64,000 nt of DNA from Flagellimonas nanhaiensis (GCF_003382275.1 NZ_QTJX01000003.1:310001-374000), one strand, 5' to 3'. Positions 53,773-62,426 are shown, numbered from the stretch's first letter. A program made the numbers and translations. The notes: generated by a model from the letters alone, not told the origin.

Positions 53773-54498
53773 ATGGAAAAGTTGGAAAAGCACATCAAAG
53801 AAAAACTGGAGAAACGAGAGATCGTACCTTCCGCAGGCTCATGGGAGAAAGTATCTTCCCAGATAAATACAAAAGGAAAAAGTTCAAGAAAAGGCTGGTA
53901 CCTGTATGTTGCAGCGGCAGTTTTTGTAGGGATACTTTTGATTTCTTCGCTGATTTTTAAAGATGATAACCCTATAGAAGAGTCTGTAGAGATTGTAAAT
54001 GAAAATGAACAGCCAAAGGACAGGGGTACATCTAAAAATGAGAATGTGGATTTTGAAAATTCCCCTTCCGAAGCGGTTGTCGTAACAGAATCAAAAGAAA
54101 AATCGGGAAATCAAACCATTGAAGATGTGGTGGCCTCTGAGAATTTTTCAGAGGTTGAAGCAGTGAAAGTCGCAGTGAATCAAGATAAGGAAGAGTTTTT
54201 GTTGACCGAATCTGAAGATTTAATACAAGAAAAAATCCAAGAGGTTATAGCTCAAGTACAGATTCTTGAAAGCAGCAGCATCGAAGTGAGTAATGCTGAA
54301 GTAGATTCCCTGTTGAGGGCCGCACAACAACAGATTCTTACAGAAAAAGTATTGGCCAAAGATGGAAATGTGGATGCCATGGCCCTTTTAGCTGAAGTGG
54401 AAGACGAACTAAATGGTTCATTCAAAGAAAAAATCTATAAAAAACTAAAGGAACGGTACTTCAAAACGCGAACAGCCTTGGCCGACCGAAACAATTAA
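53773..54498 (+). CDS. putative anti-sigma factor, single-pass membrane protein
   Basis: A 241-residue protein: a cytoplasmic N-terminus of about 42 residues (EKLEKHIKEKLEKREIVPSAGSWEKVSSQI), a transmembrane segment (WYLYVAAAVFVGILLISSLIF, about 42-62), then an acidic, low-complexity periplasmic part and a helical C-terminus. The layout and its position after an ECF sigma gene suggest it binds the sigma factor, but the N-terminal domain shows no zinc motif. Confidence 0.65.
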   Translation: MEKLEKHIKEKLEKREIVPSAGSWEKVSSQINTKGKSSRKGWYLYVAAAVFVGILLISSLIFKDDNPIEESVEIVNENEQPKDRGTSKNENVDFENSPSEAVVVTESKEKSGNQTIEDVVASENFSEVEAVKVAVNQDKEEFLLTESEDLIQEKIQEVIAQVQILESSSIEVSNAEVDSLLRAAQQQILTEKVLAKDGNVDAMALLAEVEDELNGSFKEKIYKKLKERYFKTRTALADRNN

Positions 54499-54531
54499 TT
54501 TATTCATCAATCAAGAACGCTTTTTGCTTTT

Positions 54532-54550
54532 CCTCTCCTATAGGGAGAGG
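54532..54550. repeat. short C/T-G/A palindrome, REP-like
   Basis: CCTCTCC-TATA-GGGAGAGG in an 83-bp gap between the putative anti-sigma gene and the barrel gene. No T-run follows. Similar short palindromes occur in intergenic regions of other Bacteroidota (memory, unverified). Confidence 0.4.
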
Positions 54551-54581
54551 GGAGGTAAAAGGGATAAGACCAAAAACAGAC

Positions 54582-55682
54582 ATGAGATCAATCACACAGT
54601 ATTTAGCGGTAGTACTAGTAATATTTATATCGCAAAACGTCTTGGGACAGGAGAAGTACGAACGCCAGATTGAACGGCTCAATGCCCAAAAGGAAAACAT
54701 AGAGATTCAAGAAAAGCAAGCCCTAAAGCAAGAAGTGAAGGATATTAACCGTCGCATGGAAAAAGGTGACCTAACTCTTGCGGAAGCCAAACTTTTAAAG
54801 GCTGAAGTAGCCAAAAAAAGAGCTTTGAACATTGAAGAGCGAATTGCGATAATTGACAATAAGATCTCTTTACTTCAGAGAAATGAAGGAAAATTGATCG
54901 AAGTTGATAGTCTAAGTAAAGATGAAAAGTTCGCTTTGGAATTGGACAATGATGATGATTTTATATTCGGAATACATGTTTCCCGTAGGAACAGGAATGT
55001 GAAATATGATAAAAAAACATATTCAGATCTGGTTTTGGCTTTTGGGCTCAACAATGCACTGATTCATGGAGAGTCTTTTGCCGATTCACCATATAAATTT
55101 TTTGGAAGCCGTTTTTTTGAAATAGGCTATGCATGGAATACGAGGGTTTTTAGAAATAAAGGATGGCTGCGTTTTAAATATGGTTTTTCCTTTCAGTTTA
55201 ATGGTTTGAAGCCCACGGAGAATCGCTTTTTTGATGTTGATATAGATGAATTTGGAATTCGAAGAGTGAATTTGACCACATTGCCCGATGAAAACGGTGA
55301 ACCTAGAGAGCTGTTTAAATCAAAGTATAGGATGGATAGTTTTATTATTCCCCTGCATTTAGAGTTTGGAGAGGCCGAAAAGAAAGAATACGGAAATTAC
55401 ACCAGATTTGATAAGCATAACAATTTCAAATTTGGTATTGGTGGGTACTTCGGATTCAACTATTCAAACCGTCAGAAAGTGTTTATAGCCAGTAGAAAAG
55501 ATTTATTGGCCACTTATGCAACCGGAAACAATTCCCAAAATAGAAGAACAATCTTTGGATTAAGTAGTTATGCTGGTTTCGGGGATATGTCTTTGTATTT
55601 CAAATACGAACTGACACAAATCTTTGATGGACCTTCAGTTAAACAGAACAATGTTTCCTTGGGCCTTCGGTTCGATTTATAA
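54582..55682 (+). CDS. outer-membrane beta-barrel protein with N-terminal coiled coil
   Basis: A 366-residue secreted protein (signal peptide ends VLGQ). Residues about 25-100 are charged and heptad-like (ERQIERLNAQKENIEIQEKQ), followed from about 125 by alternating aromatic strands ending SLGLRFDL, the usual barrel C-terminus. Possibly an envelope protein under the upstream sigma factor (inference). No named family recognised. Confidence 0.75.
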   Translation: MRSITQYLAVVLVIFISQNVLGQEKYERQIERLNAQKENIEIQEKQALKQEVKDINRRMEKGDLTLAEAKLLKAEVAKKRALNIEERIAIIDNKISLLQRNEGKLIEVDSLSKDEKFALELDNDDDFIFGIHVSRRNRNVKYDKKTYSDLVLAFGLNNALIHGESFADSPYKFFGSRFFEIGYAWNTRVFRNKGWLRFKYGFSFQFNGLKPTENRFFDVDIDEFGIRRVNLTTLPDENGEPRELFKSKYRMDSFIIPLHLEFGEAEKKEYGNYTRFDKHNNFKFGIGGYFGFNYSNRQKVFIASRKDLLATYATGNNSQNRRTIFGLSSYAGFGDMSLYFKYELTQIFDGPSVKQNNVSLGLRFDL

Positions 55683-55913
55683 TGCACGTTCCATTTCTGG
55701 GGTAAATTCCTCTTTGTAATAGACCCGTTTGCAATGTGAACATTCAGCATAGCTCACATTTTTAAGGGTAAAAATGGGAATCCAGAACACATGGGCATAA
55801 TTGGGCTGGGAAACTGCGGTCAAGGTATCTTTTTGATGACAATGTGGGCATGCGGCCCCATGCAGTTTCTTGGTTTCCTTTTTGCCGGGTCTTGTACCGA
55901 AGAATAAAATCAT
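55677..55913 (-). CDS. small zinc-ribbon protein
   Basis: A 78-residue protein with two Cys pairs, CPHC (about 22-25) and CSHC (about 58-61), flanking a hydrophobic stretch (HVFWIPIFTLKN). This matches the small zinc-ribbon proteins of unknown role found in Bacteroidota. Its 3' end overlaps the convergent barrel gene by 6 bp. Confidence 0.78.
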   Translation of the reverse strand: MILFFGTRPGKKETKKLHGAACPHCHQKDTLTAVSQPNYAHVFWIPIFTLKNVSYAECSHCKRVYYKEEFTPEMERAL

Positions 55914-55948
55914 GTGGATTAAGTATGGTATAAAGATACTGGATTACA

Positions 55949-56299
55949 TCATTTTTCAAGAAGTGCATCCAGCAGACATTTTTTTGAGGTGTCCCTCCAA
56001 CCTGCTTTGTATTCACGGTCTACAAAGTAGACTATAAGGTCCGCTTTGTAGTCTCGATCCACAAAGAAGACCTCAATCTCAGCCTTGTAGTCCCGATCAG
56101 TAAAAAACCAAAGTCCATTATTCCCGTCTGCATTGTAATCAGAGCTTACCTTGTATACTAAAAGGTCTGCTTTATAGTCTCTGTCTGTTTCAAATACGTT
56201 AATATCTGATTTATAATCGGCATCAACACTGAAAATTTGTTGGGACATTAATGATTGCGTAAGCAATAATATGACAAAAGTTGAGAGTATATTTTTCAT
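55949..56299 (-). CDS. secreted protein made of 13-residue DYKAD repeats (DUF6150-like)
   Basis: A 116-residue protein with a signal peptide (cleavage near LMSQQ) and six tandem repeats of about 13 residues: VDADYKSDINVFE, TDRDYKADLLVYK, a third copy with a 3-residue insert, TDRDYKAEIEVFF, VDRDYKADLIVYF and VDREYKAGWRD. The pattern resembles DUF6150 proteins, probably a beta-repeat fold. Function unknown. Confidence 0.78.
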   Translation of the reverse strand: MKNILSTFVILLLTQSLMSQQIFSVDADYKSDINVFETDRDYKADLLVYKVSSDYNADGNNGLWFFTDRDYKAEIEVFFVDRDYKADLIVYFVDREYKAGWRDTSKKCLLDALLEK

Positions 56300-56449
56300 T
56301 ATGATTTAGAAATAGATTTGGTATTTTTCTTCTCTGATACTTCAAGTGTTTGATAAACAATAAAAGTGCCAAATATTTATTGGGCCATTGTTATTTGCTT
56401 GACAGAACCTTGTTTTTATTTACCTTTAAAGGCTACTTAATAAATCGCA

Positions 56450-58420
56450 TTGATTTCAAAAACCACCATAGATCAAGTATATGAAACCGCTCGGGTAGAG
56501 GAGGTGATTGGAGACTTTGTACAGTTAAAAAAGTCGGGATCCAATTTTAAGGGTTTGAGTCCATTCACCGATGAGCGTACCCCTAGTTTTATGGTGTCTC
56601 CGGTAAAACAAATTTGGAAAGACTTTAGTAGCGGAAAAGGTGGAAATGTGGTGGCCTTTTTAATGGAGCACGAACATTTTACCTATCCCGAGGCAATCAA
56701 GTATTTGGCCAAAAAGTACAATATTGAAATTGAGGAAACGGAGCAGACCGACGAACAAAAGGAACAGGCCAATGAAAGGGAAAGTATGTACCTGGTTTCG
56801 GAATATGCCCAAAAGTATTTCTCCAACACGCTTTGGGAAACCGAACCTGGCAAGGCCATAGGACTGACCTATTTTAAAGAAAGAGGTTTCACTGACGAGA
56901 CTATCAAAAAATTTGGACTGGGATATAGTTTAGATGAATGGGAAGCGTTCACCAAGGCTGCGCAAAAAGAGGGGTATCAGTTGGAGTTTCTGGAAAAGAC
57001 CGGGTTGACCATAGTGAAAGAACAAGCGGGTGGCGAAACCAGAAAGTTTGACCGATTTAAAGGTAGGGTTATGTTTCCAATCCACTCTATGAGTGGCCGT
57101 GTGCTTGGTTTCGGTGGACGGATACTGATCAATGATAAAAAAGCGGCAAAATATTTAAACTCTCCTGAAAGTGAAATTTATCACAAGAGCAAAGTGCTCT
57201 ATGGAATTTATTTTGCCAAACAGGCCATTGCCAAGGAGGATAACTGCTATTTGGTTGAAGGGTATACGGATGTTATCCAGATGTATCAAAGGGGTGTTGA
57301 AAATGTAGTTTCTTCTAGCGGAACGGCATTGACCCCGGAGCAAATCCGATTGATCAATCGTCTTACCAAAAACATTACCGTACTTTTTGATGGGGATGCT
57401 GCCGGTTTGCGGGCCTCACTTCGAGGGATAGACCTTATTTTGGAACAGGGCATGAACGTAAAGATCTGCACTTTTCCCGAAGGAGAAGACCCAGATAGCT
57501 TTTCCAAGAACAACACCTATGAAGATTTGATTCTGTACCTGGAAGAAAATACCAAGGATTTCATACAGTTCAAAACTTCACTTTTGGCCGAAGAGGCGGC
57601 CAATGACCCAATAAAACGAGCCGATACCATACGAGATATCGTAAACAGTATCAGTAAGATTCCGGATAGGATCAAAAAGGAAGTGTACATTCAAGAGTGC
57701 GCCAAGATTATGCAGATTTCGGAGGAAGTACTGTACAATACCTTGGCTCAAATCGATAAAAAACAGGTTGCGGACACCAACAAAAGACTGAAGCAGGAGC
57801 AGAAGGCTTTTGAGGTGGTGAAAAATGAACCGGTTGAGAAGGTAGATGTACAATACCAATTGGAGAGGAAGATTATTGAAATGCTCTTGCTCTATGGGAA
57901 CTCAAAGCAAGAGTTTGAAGATTTGGTGCTTAAGGAAAATGATGAGGGTGAGCTGGTTTTGGAACCGGAAATTGTTGAAGCACGGGTGTTTGAAAAAGTT
58001 TTTCTGGATTTGCAGGAAGATGAGATTGAACTGTCCAATAAACAGTTCAGGGATATTTATTACAAACTGATTGAAGACTTGAACGAGAAGGAAGATTTTA
58101 CCATAAACTCCTTTTTGTCAAAGCTGGATCAAGAAATGATTCCCGAAGTATCTTCCATTTTAATGGAAGATGAACAATATGAACTTCATGACTGGGAGCG
58201 GAAGGACATCTATCCAAAAGAAAAGGGGCTTGGAGTTGCCCAGTTGGTTGGTGAGACCATACTGAGTTTGCGCTGTAACTTGATTAAAAACCGTATTCAA
58301 AAATTACAGGAGCGTACCCAGGATAATAATGGGGACAACTCCGAGGTTTTGGAAGAGATCGTAAACTACCTACAGTTGAACAAGTTGTTGAACGCCAAAT
58401 TGAACCGCGTACTTTCTTAA
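56450..58420 (+). CDS. dnaG: DNA primase lacking the usual zinc ligands
   Basis: A 656-residue primase that makes RNA primers for replication. N-terminal zinc-binding-like domain (1-100), core with RNAP-basic region, TOPRIM domain (about 265-350; VEGYTDVIQMYQRGVENVVSSSGTALT and VLFDGDAAGLRA) and a helical C-terminal helicase-binding region. Where typical DnaG has CPFH and CFGC, this one reads SPFT and DFSS, so all four zinc ligands are replaced while the surrounding text is preserved. Start TTG at 56450; the next in-frame Met lies past residue 45. Confidence 0.94.
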   Translation: MISKTTIDQVYETARVEEVIGDFVQLKKSGSNFKGLSPFTDERTPSFMVSPVKQIWKDFSSGKGGNVVAFLMEHEHFTYPEAIKYLAKKYNIEIEETEQTDEQKEQANERESMYLVSEYAQKYFSNTLWETEPGKAIGLTYFKERGFTDETIKKFGLGYSLDEWEAFTKAAQKEGYQLEFLEKTGLTIVKEQAGGETRKFDRFKGRVMFPIHSMSGRVLGFGGRILINDKKAAKYLNSPESEIYHKSKVLYGIYFAKQAIAKEDNCYLVEGYTDVIQMYQRGVENVVSSSGTALTPEQIRLINRLTKNITVLFDGDAAGLRASLRGIDLILEQGMNVKICTFPEGEDPDSFSKNNTYEDLILYLEENTKDFIQFKTSLLAEEAANDPIKRADTIRDIVNSISKIPDRIKKEVYIQECAKIMQISEEVLYNTLAQIDKKQVADTNKRLKQEQKAFEVVKNEPVEKVDVQYQLERKIIEMLLLYGNSKQEFEDLVLKENDEGELVLEPEIVEARVFEKVFLDLQEDEIELSNKQFRDIYYKLIEDLNEKEDFTINSFLSKLDQEMIPEVSSILMEDEQYELHDWERKDIYPKEKGLGVAQLVGETILSLRCNLIKNRIQKLQERTQDNNGDNSEVLEEIVNYLQLNKLLNAKLNRVLS

Positions 58421-58450
58421 AACAAAAAATCCCGGGATAACCCAGGATTT
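58421..58450 (-). terminator. terminator of the response regulator gene
   Basis: On the minus strand AAATCC-T-GGG-TTAT-CCC-G-GGATTT is followed by a T-rich tail. It may also serve the convergent dnaG. Confidence 0.75.
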
Positions 58451-58472
58451 AAAGTGTTGTGAATGTAAGAAT

Positions 58473-59102
58473 TTAGTACAGTTCCAAAGCTTTGGCCTGC
58501 TGTAACAAATCTACTAGATTGTCCACGTTCAACTTTTTCATCAAACGGGCTTTGTAGGTACTTACAGTTTTTTCGTTCAAGTTTAAGCCTTCGGCAACTT
58601 CTTTGTTTCTTTTTCCGCTGGCCAATAACTTTAATACTTCCACTTCTCTAGAAGAAAGTTTTCTAAAGAATCTTCGAGGTTTTTGTGTTCCTTCATCAAA
58701 GGCCAATCTTTGGGCAAGCTCATTGGTAATGAACATATTGCCTTCGCTGACCTTTTTTACGGCGCCAACAATGTAATCTAGGTCCGCATTTTTTGATAAG
58801 TAGCCGTAAGCACCTGCTCTAATGGTGCTCAATGCATAGACGTCTTCAGACTGTCCGCTGTACATCAAGGTTTTTACATTAGGGAACTCTTGCTTCATTT
58901 TGCGCAAGGTGGCTATTCCGTTAATCTCTGGAATATCCATTTCCAGAATCACTACGTCAGGGGTAACCTTTTCCAAAGCCTCAAAAAGTTCTGTAGTCGT
59001 GGAAACATCGGCAATAATCTCGATATCTGAGCTTGATTCGAGCACCTGCTTTATTCCAAGTCGAACTATGGGATGGTTGTCGGCTATTAATACTTTAATC
59101 AT
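58473..59102 (-). CDS. LuxR/NarL-type response regulator with Glu at the phospho-Asp site
   Basis: A 209-residue regulator: receiver domain (1-120) and LuxR HTH (about 145-205; LSSREVEVLKLLASGKRNKE, then KTVSTYKARLMKKL). At the phosphorylation position the text is PDVVILEMDIPEING, giving Glu54 where the family has Asp. The acidic pair reads ADNH instead of DD. The conserved Lys (YLSK) and the YSG switch Ser are kept. It may work without phosphorylation, with Glu mimicking the active state. No kinase gene is adjacent. Confidence 0.93.
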   Translation of the reverse strand: MIKVLIADNHPIVRLGIKQVLESSSDIEIIADVSTTTELFEALEKVTPDVVILEMDIPEINGIATLRKMKQEFPNVKTLMYSGQSEDVYALSTIRAGAYGYLSKNADLDYIVGAVKKVSEGNMFITNELAQRLAFDEGTQKPRRFFRKLSSREVEVLKLLASGKRNKEVAEGLNLNEKTVSTYKARLMKKLNVDNLVDLLQQAKALELY

Positions 59103-59251
59103 TCGGTTTGAGTTTTGTTTAGTACTTAATTACTTACACAACACAGCTGGCAAGATAACAATTTGGAGACGTAAAACTGTAATTTTTTTCTTAAAACCAC
59201 AGTTTTTTTGGGGTTTTTTTCGTTTTAAACTGGGGTTTTTCGGTCAAAAGG

Positions 59252-60040
59252 TTATTTAAGATGTGCGGGAATTTCACAAATTGGTATAGGAATCATCTTA
59301 TGTTTATTGGCAGAGTTGAACCTTTTATAGATGTCAAAAACCTCTTTTTCCCTTCCTGAAAAGTCTTCTGAACCCTTGCCTTGGTCAGCCATGTCCATAG
59401 CCCATTCCAATTCTGGATAGGATGCCCCAATTTGATCTTCGTCCGTTCTACTGTCTCCCCAAAGACCATCTGTAGGAGGTGCGTCCATAATATCCTGGTT
59501 TACCCCCATAGTCTTGCCCAGTTCATAAACTTCTGTTTTTACCAAGTCAGCAATTGGACTTAAATCTACACCTCCATCCCCATATTTAGTGTAAAAACCA
59601 ATGCCGAAATCTTCTACCTTGTTACCGGTGCCGGCAACCAGATATCCTTTTAAAGCCGCAAAATAGTAGAGAGTGGTCATGCGCAATCTGGCGCGAGTAT
59701 TGGCAAGTGACATAAACCTATCTTCTTCGTTCTCTACCTTAGGTAAGGAAGCAACCAAACTATCAAAAACTGGAGTTAGATTCACAGGTTGGCGTTTTAC
59801 GTTAGGAAAGTGTTCCATCAACCAATTAATATGTTTATCTGCTCGTGTAACTTGATTTTCTCCTTGATGTATTGGCATTTCTATACATAAAAGGTCCAGC
59901 CCTGTCTTGGCACAAAGGGTTGAGGTGACGGCAGAATCAATTCCGCCTGAAACACCGATCACAAAACCGTTGCATTTGGCGTTTGTGGCATAATCTTTCA
60001 ACCATTCAACAATATGGGCTATTACCTTTTCAGTTTGCAT
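59252..60040 (-). CDS. nadE: ammonia-dependent NAD+ synthase
   Basis: A 262-residue NAD synthetase. PP-loop GVSGGIDSAVTSTL, VAGTGNKVEDFGIGFYTKYGDGGVDLSPIADLVKTEVY and the C-terminal HKMIPIPICEIPAHLK. No glutaminase domain, so it uses ammonia. It is divergent from gldB with only about 66 bp between starts. Confidence 0.96.
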   Translation of the reverse strand: MQTEKVIAHIVEWLKDYATNAKCNGFVIGVSGGIDSAVTSTLCAKTGLDLLCIEMPIHQGENQVTRADKHINWLMEHFPNVKRQPVNLTPVFDSLVASLPKVENEEDRFMSLANTRARLRMTTLYYFAALKGYLVAGTGNKVEDFGIGFYTKYGDGGVDLSPIADLVKTEVYELGKTMGVNQDIMDAPPTDGLWGDSRTDEDQIGASYPELEWAMDMADQGKGSEDFSGREKEVFDIYKRFNSANKHKMIPIPICEIPAHLK

Positions 60041-60065
60041 ACCTTACTTTTTAGATTCAATAAAT

Positions 60066-60073
60066 TACCTTTG
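60066..60073 (+). promoter_or_regulatory. minus-7 element of gldBC
   Basis: TACCTTTG fits TAnnTTTG exactly, 33 bp before the gldB start. Confidence 0.55.
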
Positions 60074-60106
60074 TGGGCTATAAATTTAAACGCTGCTACC
60101 TTAAAA

Positions 60107-61096
60107 ATGAAGAGGTTGACAAAATACTTTATCAAACCACCATTGGCTTCCATGTTTTTTCTTGCACTACTTGTGTTTTCTTCTTGCGAAGAGAGGGATA
60201 AAACAGCTTCCGAAATAGAAAAAATCCCTATTGATTTGGTTGTTTCCAGGTTTGATAAAGAGTTTGCAAATGCCAAACCTTCAGACATTCCAAAGTTGAA
60301 ATTAACCTATCCGTATCTATTTCCAGAGCAGTTCTCTGATAGTATTTGGTTCGATAAACTTATGGATACCGTTCAAATAGAACTTTCAAATGAAGTTGAT
60401 GCCGCTTTTGGCAATTTTGAAAAAGAAGAAGAGGACCTACGGTCACTTTTTCAACATATCAAATACCATTTTCCCAGTTTTAAACCACCCAAGGTGGTTA
60501 CCCTTACTTCGGATGTTAGGTATGCGGATAGGGTAATCCTTACAGATACATTGTTGTTATTGGGTCTGGACAACTATCTGGGAAAGGACCATCATTTTTA
60601 TAGGAGTATCCAAAAATATGTTGCGGCAGAACTGGATAAAAAGTATTTAACCTCTGATGTAGCCAGCGCCTTTTCGAAGAAGATATTGCAATACCCAAGG
60701 AACCGTACCTTTCTTTCAAGAATGGTCTATTATGGAAAGGAGTTATATCTCAAAGACAAATTGCTCCCTTTGGTATCGGATGGGCAAAAAATAAGATATA
60801 GCGAGGAACAAATGGATTGGGCCCAGGCCAATGAAGAACAGATTTGGCGCTATTTTGTAGAAAGGGAATTATTGTATAGCACAGATTCAAAATTGGATAG
60901 ACGTTTCTTGGATCCCGCTCCCTTTTCAAAATTCCAATTGGAATTGGACAATGAATCTCCAGGACGTTTGGGACGATATATGGGATGGCAGATTGTTAGG
61001 GCATTTATGGAAAAGAATGATATTGCCCTAACACAATTACTGGATGTTCCAGCAGACGAAATTCTTAAAAAATCAAATTATAAACCAAAAAGATAG
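60107..61096 (+). CDS. gldB: gliding-motility lipoprotein GldB
   Basis: A 329-residue lipoprotein. The start is placed at ATG 60107 (MKRLTKYFIK), which gives a proper lipoprotein signal ending LLVFSSC; an earlier frame start at 60014 would overlap nadE. LVVSRFDKEFANAKPSDIPKL and LTDTLLLLGLDNYLGKDHHFY match GldB. It is needed for gliding and type IX secretion in flavobacteria. gldC follows directly. Confidence 0.92.
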   Translation: MKRLTKYFIKPPLASMFFLALLVFSSCEERDKTASEIEKIPIDLVVSRFDKEFANAKPSDIPKLKLTYPYLFPEQFSDSIWFDKLMDTVQIELSNEVDAAFGNFEKEEEDLRSLFQHIKYHFPSFKPPKVVTLTSDVRYADRVILTDTLLLLGLDNYLGKDHHFYRSIQKYVAAELDKKYLTSDVASAFSKKILQYPRNRTFLSRMVYYGKELYLKDKLLPLVSDGQKIRYSEEQMDWAQANEEQIWRYFVERELLYSTDSKLDRRFLDPAPFSKFQLELDNESPGRLGRYMGWQIVRAFMEKNDIALTQLLDVPADEILKKSNYKPKR

Positions 61097-61429
61097 ATGG
61101 CAGTAGCACATACTTCAGAAATAAAATTGACAGTTGGACTTGATGAAAATCGAGTACCTGAAGAATTGAACTGGACAGCGCAGGATGGTGGTGTTGAAAA
61201 CGAAGAAGCCAAGGCCATGATGCTTTCCGTGTGGGATAGCAAAAATAGGGAATCCCTAAAAATTGATTTGTGGACCAAGGATATGCCGGTGGATGAAATG
61301 AAAATCTTCTTTCATCAAACCCTGGTAACCATGGCGGATACATTTATGAAGGCAACCCAAGATGAAAAGATGACCGCTACCATGAAGGATTTTTGCGATT
61401 ATTTCGCAGAAAAGCTGGAATTAAAGTAA
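61097..61429 (+). CDS. gldC: gliding-motility protein GldC
   Basis: A 110-residue GldC (SEIKLTVGLDENRVPEELNW, FFHQTLVTMADTFMKAT). GldC is made with GldB and thought to support its stability or function; it is conserved in gliding Bacteroidota. It starts in the base after the gldB stop. Confidence 0.94.
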   Translation: MAVAHTSEIKLTVGLDENRVPEELNWTAQDGGVENEEAKAMMLSVWDSKNRESLKIDLWTKDMPVDEMKIFFHQTLVTMADTFMKATQDEKMTATMKDFCDYFAEKLELK

Positions 61430-61436
61430 TTTTTGG

Positions 61437-61931
61437 CTAATCCAGAGGTTGATTTGGTCTATTGAATTGGGATTTTTCCTCTCCCCGTAAGTTCAAGTTT
61501 CGCTCAATTTTGTCCTTAGTGGGGTATTGCAATGCTAAATAGAGGACCAAAATGCCTGCAATTAATAAATAGGCAAGGTTCTGGGTGTTGAAAAACGCCA
61601 CTGCCCCAAAAATTGCTGGTCCCTCCAACAATGCATATTTTATAATGGATGCTGATTGGTAACGAGCCAATTTCTGTCTCAGACTGTCCTTGCTCGGAAT
61701 CTTTTTGATGAGTTGTCTGAATATAAAATCGCTCAAGAAAAGTCCACTTATGGCAAAAACCGGGACCACTATTAAAAAAACATCTTCCGTATCATTAAAA
61801 CTGAAATGGGTCTCTTTGCTTTGAAAATAAAATATACCTCCGATGAGAGTCGGGCCTGCCAAAAGTGCTATGTGAAGAATGGATAGTGTTCTGATGAATC
61901 CGGAAGGTGTAAACTTTACCGATTGTTCCAT
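61437..61931 (-). CDS. membrane protein of unknown function
   Basis: A 164-residue protein with four hydrophobic segments (about 13-33, 48-70, 95-112 and 115-135) and a charged C-terminus (LRGEEKSQFNRPNQPLD). No family recognised. It converges with gldC across 7 bp. Confidence 0.75.
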   Translation of the reverse strand: MEQSVKFTPSGFIRTLSILHIALLAGPTLIGGIFYFQSKETHFSFNDTEDVFLIVVPVFAISGLFLSDFIFRQLIKKIPSKDSLRQKLARYQSASIIKYALLEGPAIFGAVAFFNTQNLAYLLIAGILVLYLALQYPTKDKIERNLNLRGEEKSQFNRPNQPLD

Positions 61932-62039
61932 AAAATTGAATTGCTGTATAAAGAAAAAGAAAAATTCGACAAAATAGATAAATCTTGACCGAAGAGGGCT
62001 TAGATTAAGTTGTCAACTAAAAGAATTAAAGCAGAATCA

Positions 62040-62426
62040 ATGCAGAGACTAGTATTTGTTTATAACGCTGAATCTGGAATCAGGAATGCAATTTTGGATA
62101 GTATCCACAAGGCTTTTAGTCCATCTACCTATCAGTGCGGCCTTTGCAGCATTACTCATGGATTGGTTGGAGAGAATCAAGAGTGGAAAAAGTTTAGGGA
62201 GCAGGGCGCGTATCAAATGGAATTTTTGCACAAAGATGAATTTCAGAAAAAATATGCAAGCAAATTTGGTCACAAGTTTATCTTTCCAATTATACTTACC
62301 GAAGGTAAAAGAGGTTTGGAAGTGTTGATTTCTGACAAAGAGCTTGAAGAAATAAAGACCTCAAAAAACTTGATATCCTTAATCAATAAAAGAATGAATC
62401 AAGAAGAAGATGAGAAAAACTCTTGA
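62040..62426 (+). CDS. small conserved protein of unknown function
   Basis: A 128-residue cytoplasmic protein (MQRLVFVYNAESGIRNAILDSI). It contains a CGLC pair (about residues 34-37) and an EFLHKDEF block. The start is the ATG at 62040; a TTG at 62010 would add 10 residues. Similar short proteins in Flavobacteriaceae are sometimes labelled GTPase, but no GTP-binding motif is visible. Its 3' end overlaps the convergent engB by 28 bp. Confidence 0.7.
   Translation: MQRLVFVYNAESGIRNAILDSIHKAFSPSTYQCGLCSITHGLVGENQEWKKFREQGAYQMEFLHKDEFQKKYASKFGHKFIFPIILTEGKRGLEVLISDKELEEIKTSKNLISLINKRMNQEEDEKNS

Noticed and set aside
59160..59250. T-rich stretch with repeated GGGGTTTT blocks after nadE as a structured RNA
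   Set aside because: No clear stem of useful length on either strand; it looks like low-complexity intergenic sequence.
60014..60106. Longer gldB start at 60014
   Set aside because: It would overlap nadE on the other strand and bury the lipoprotein signal peptide.
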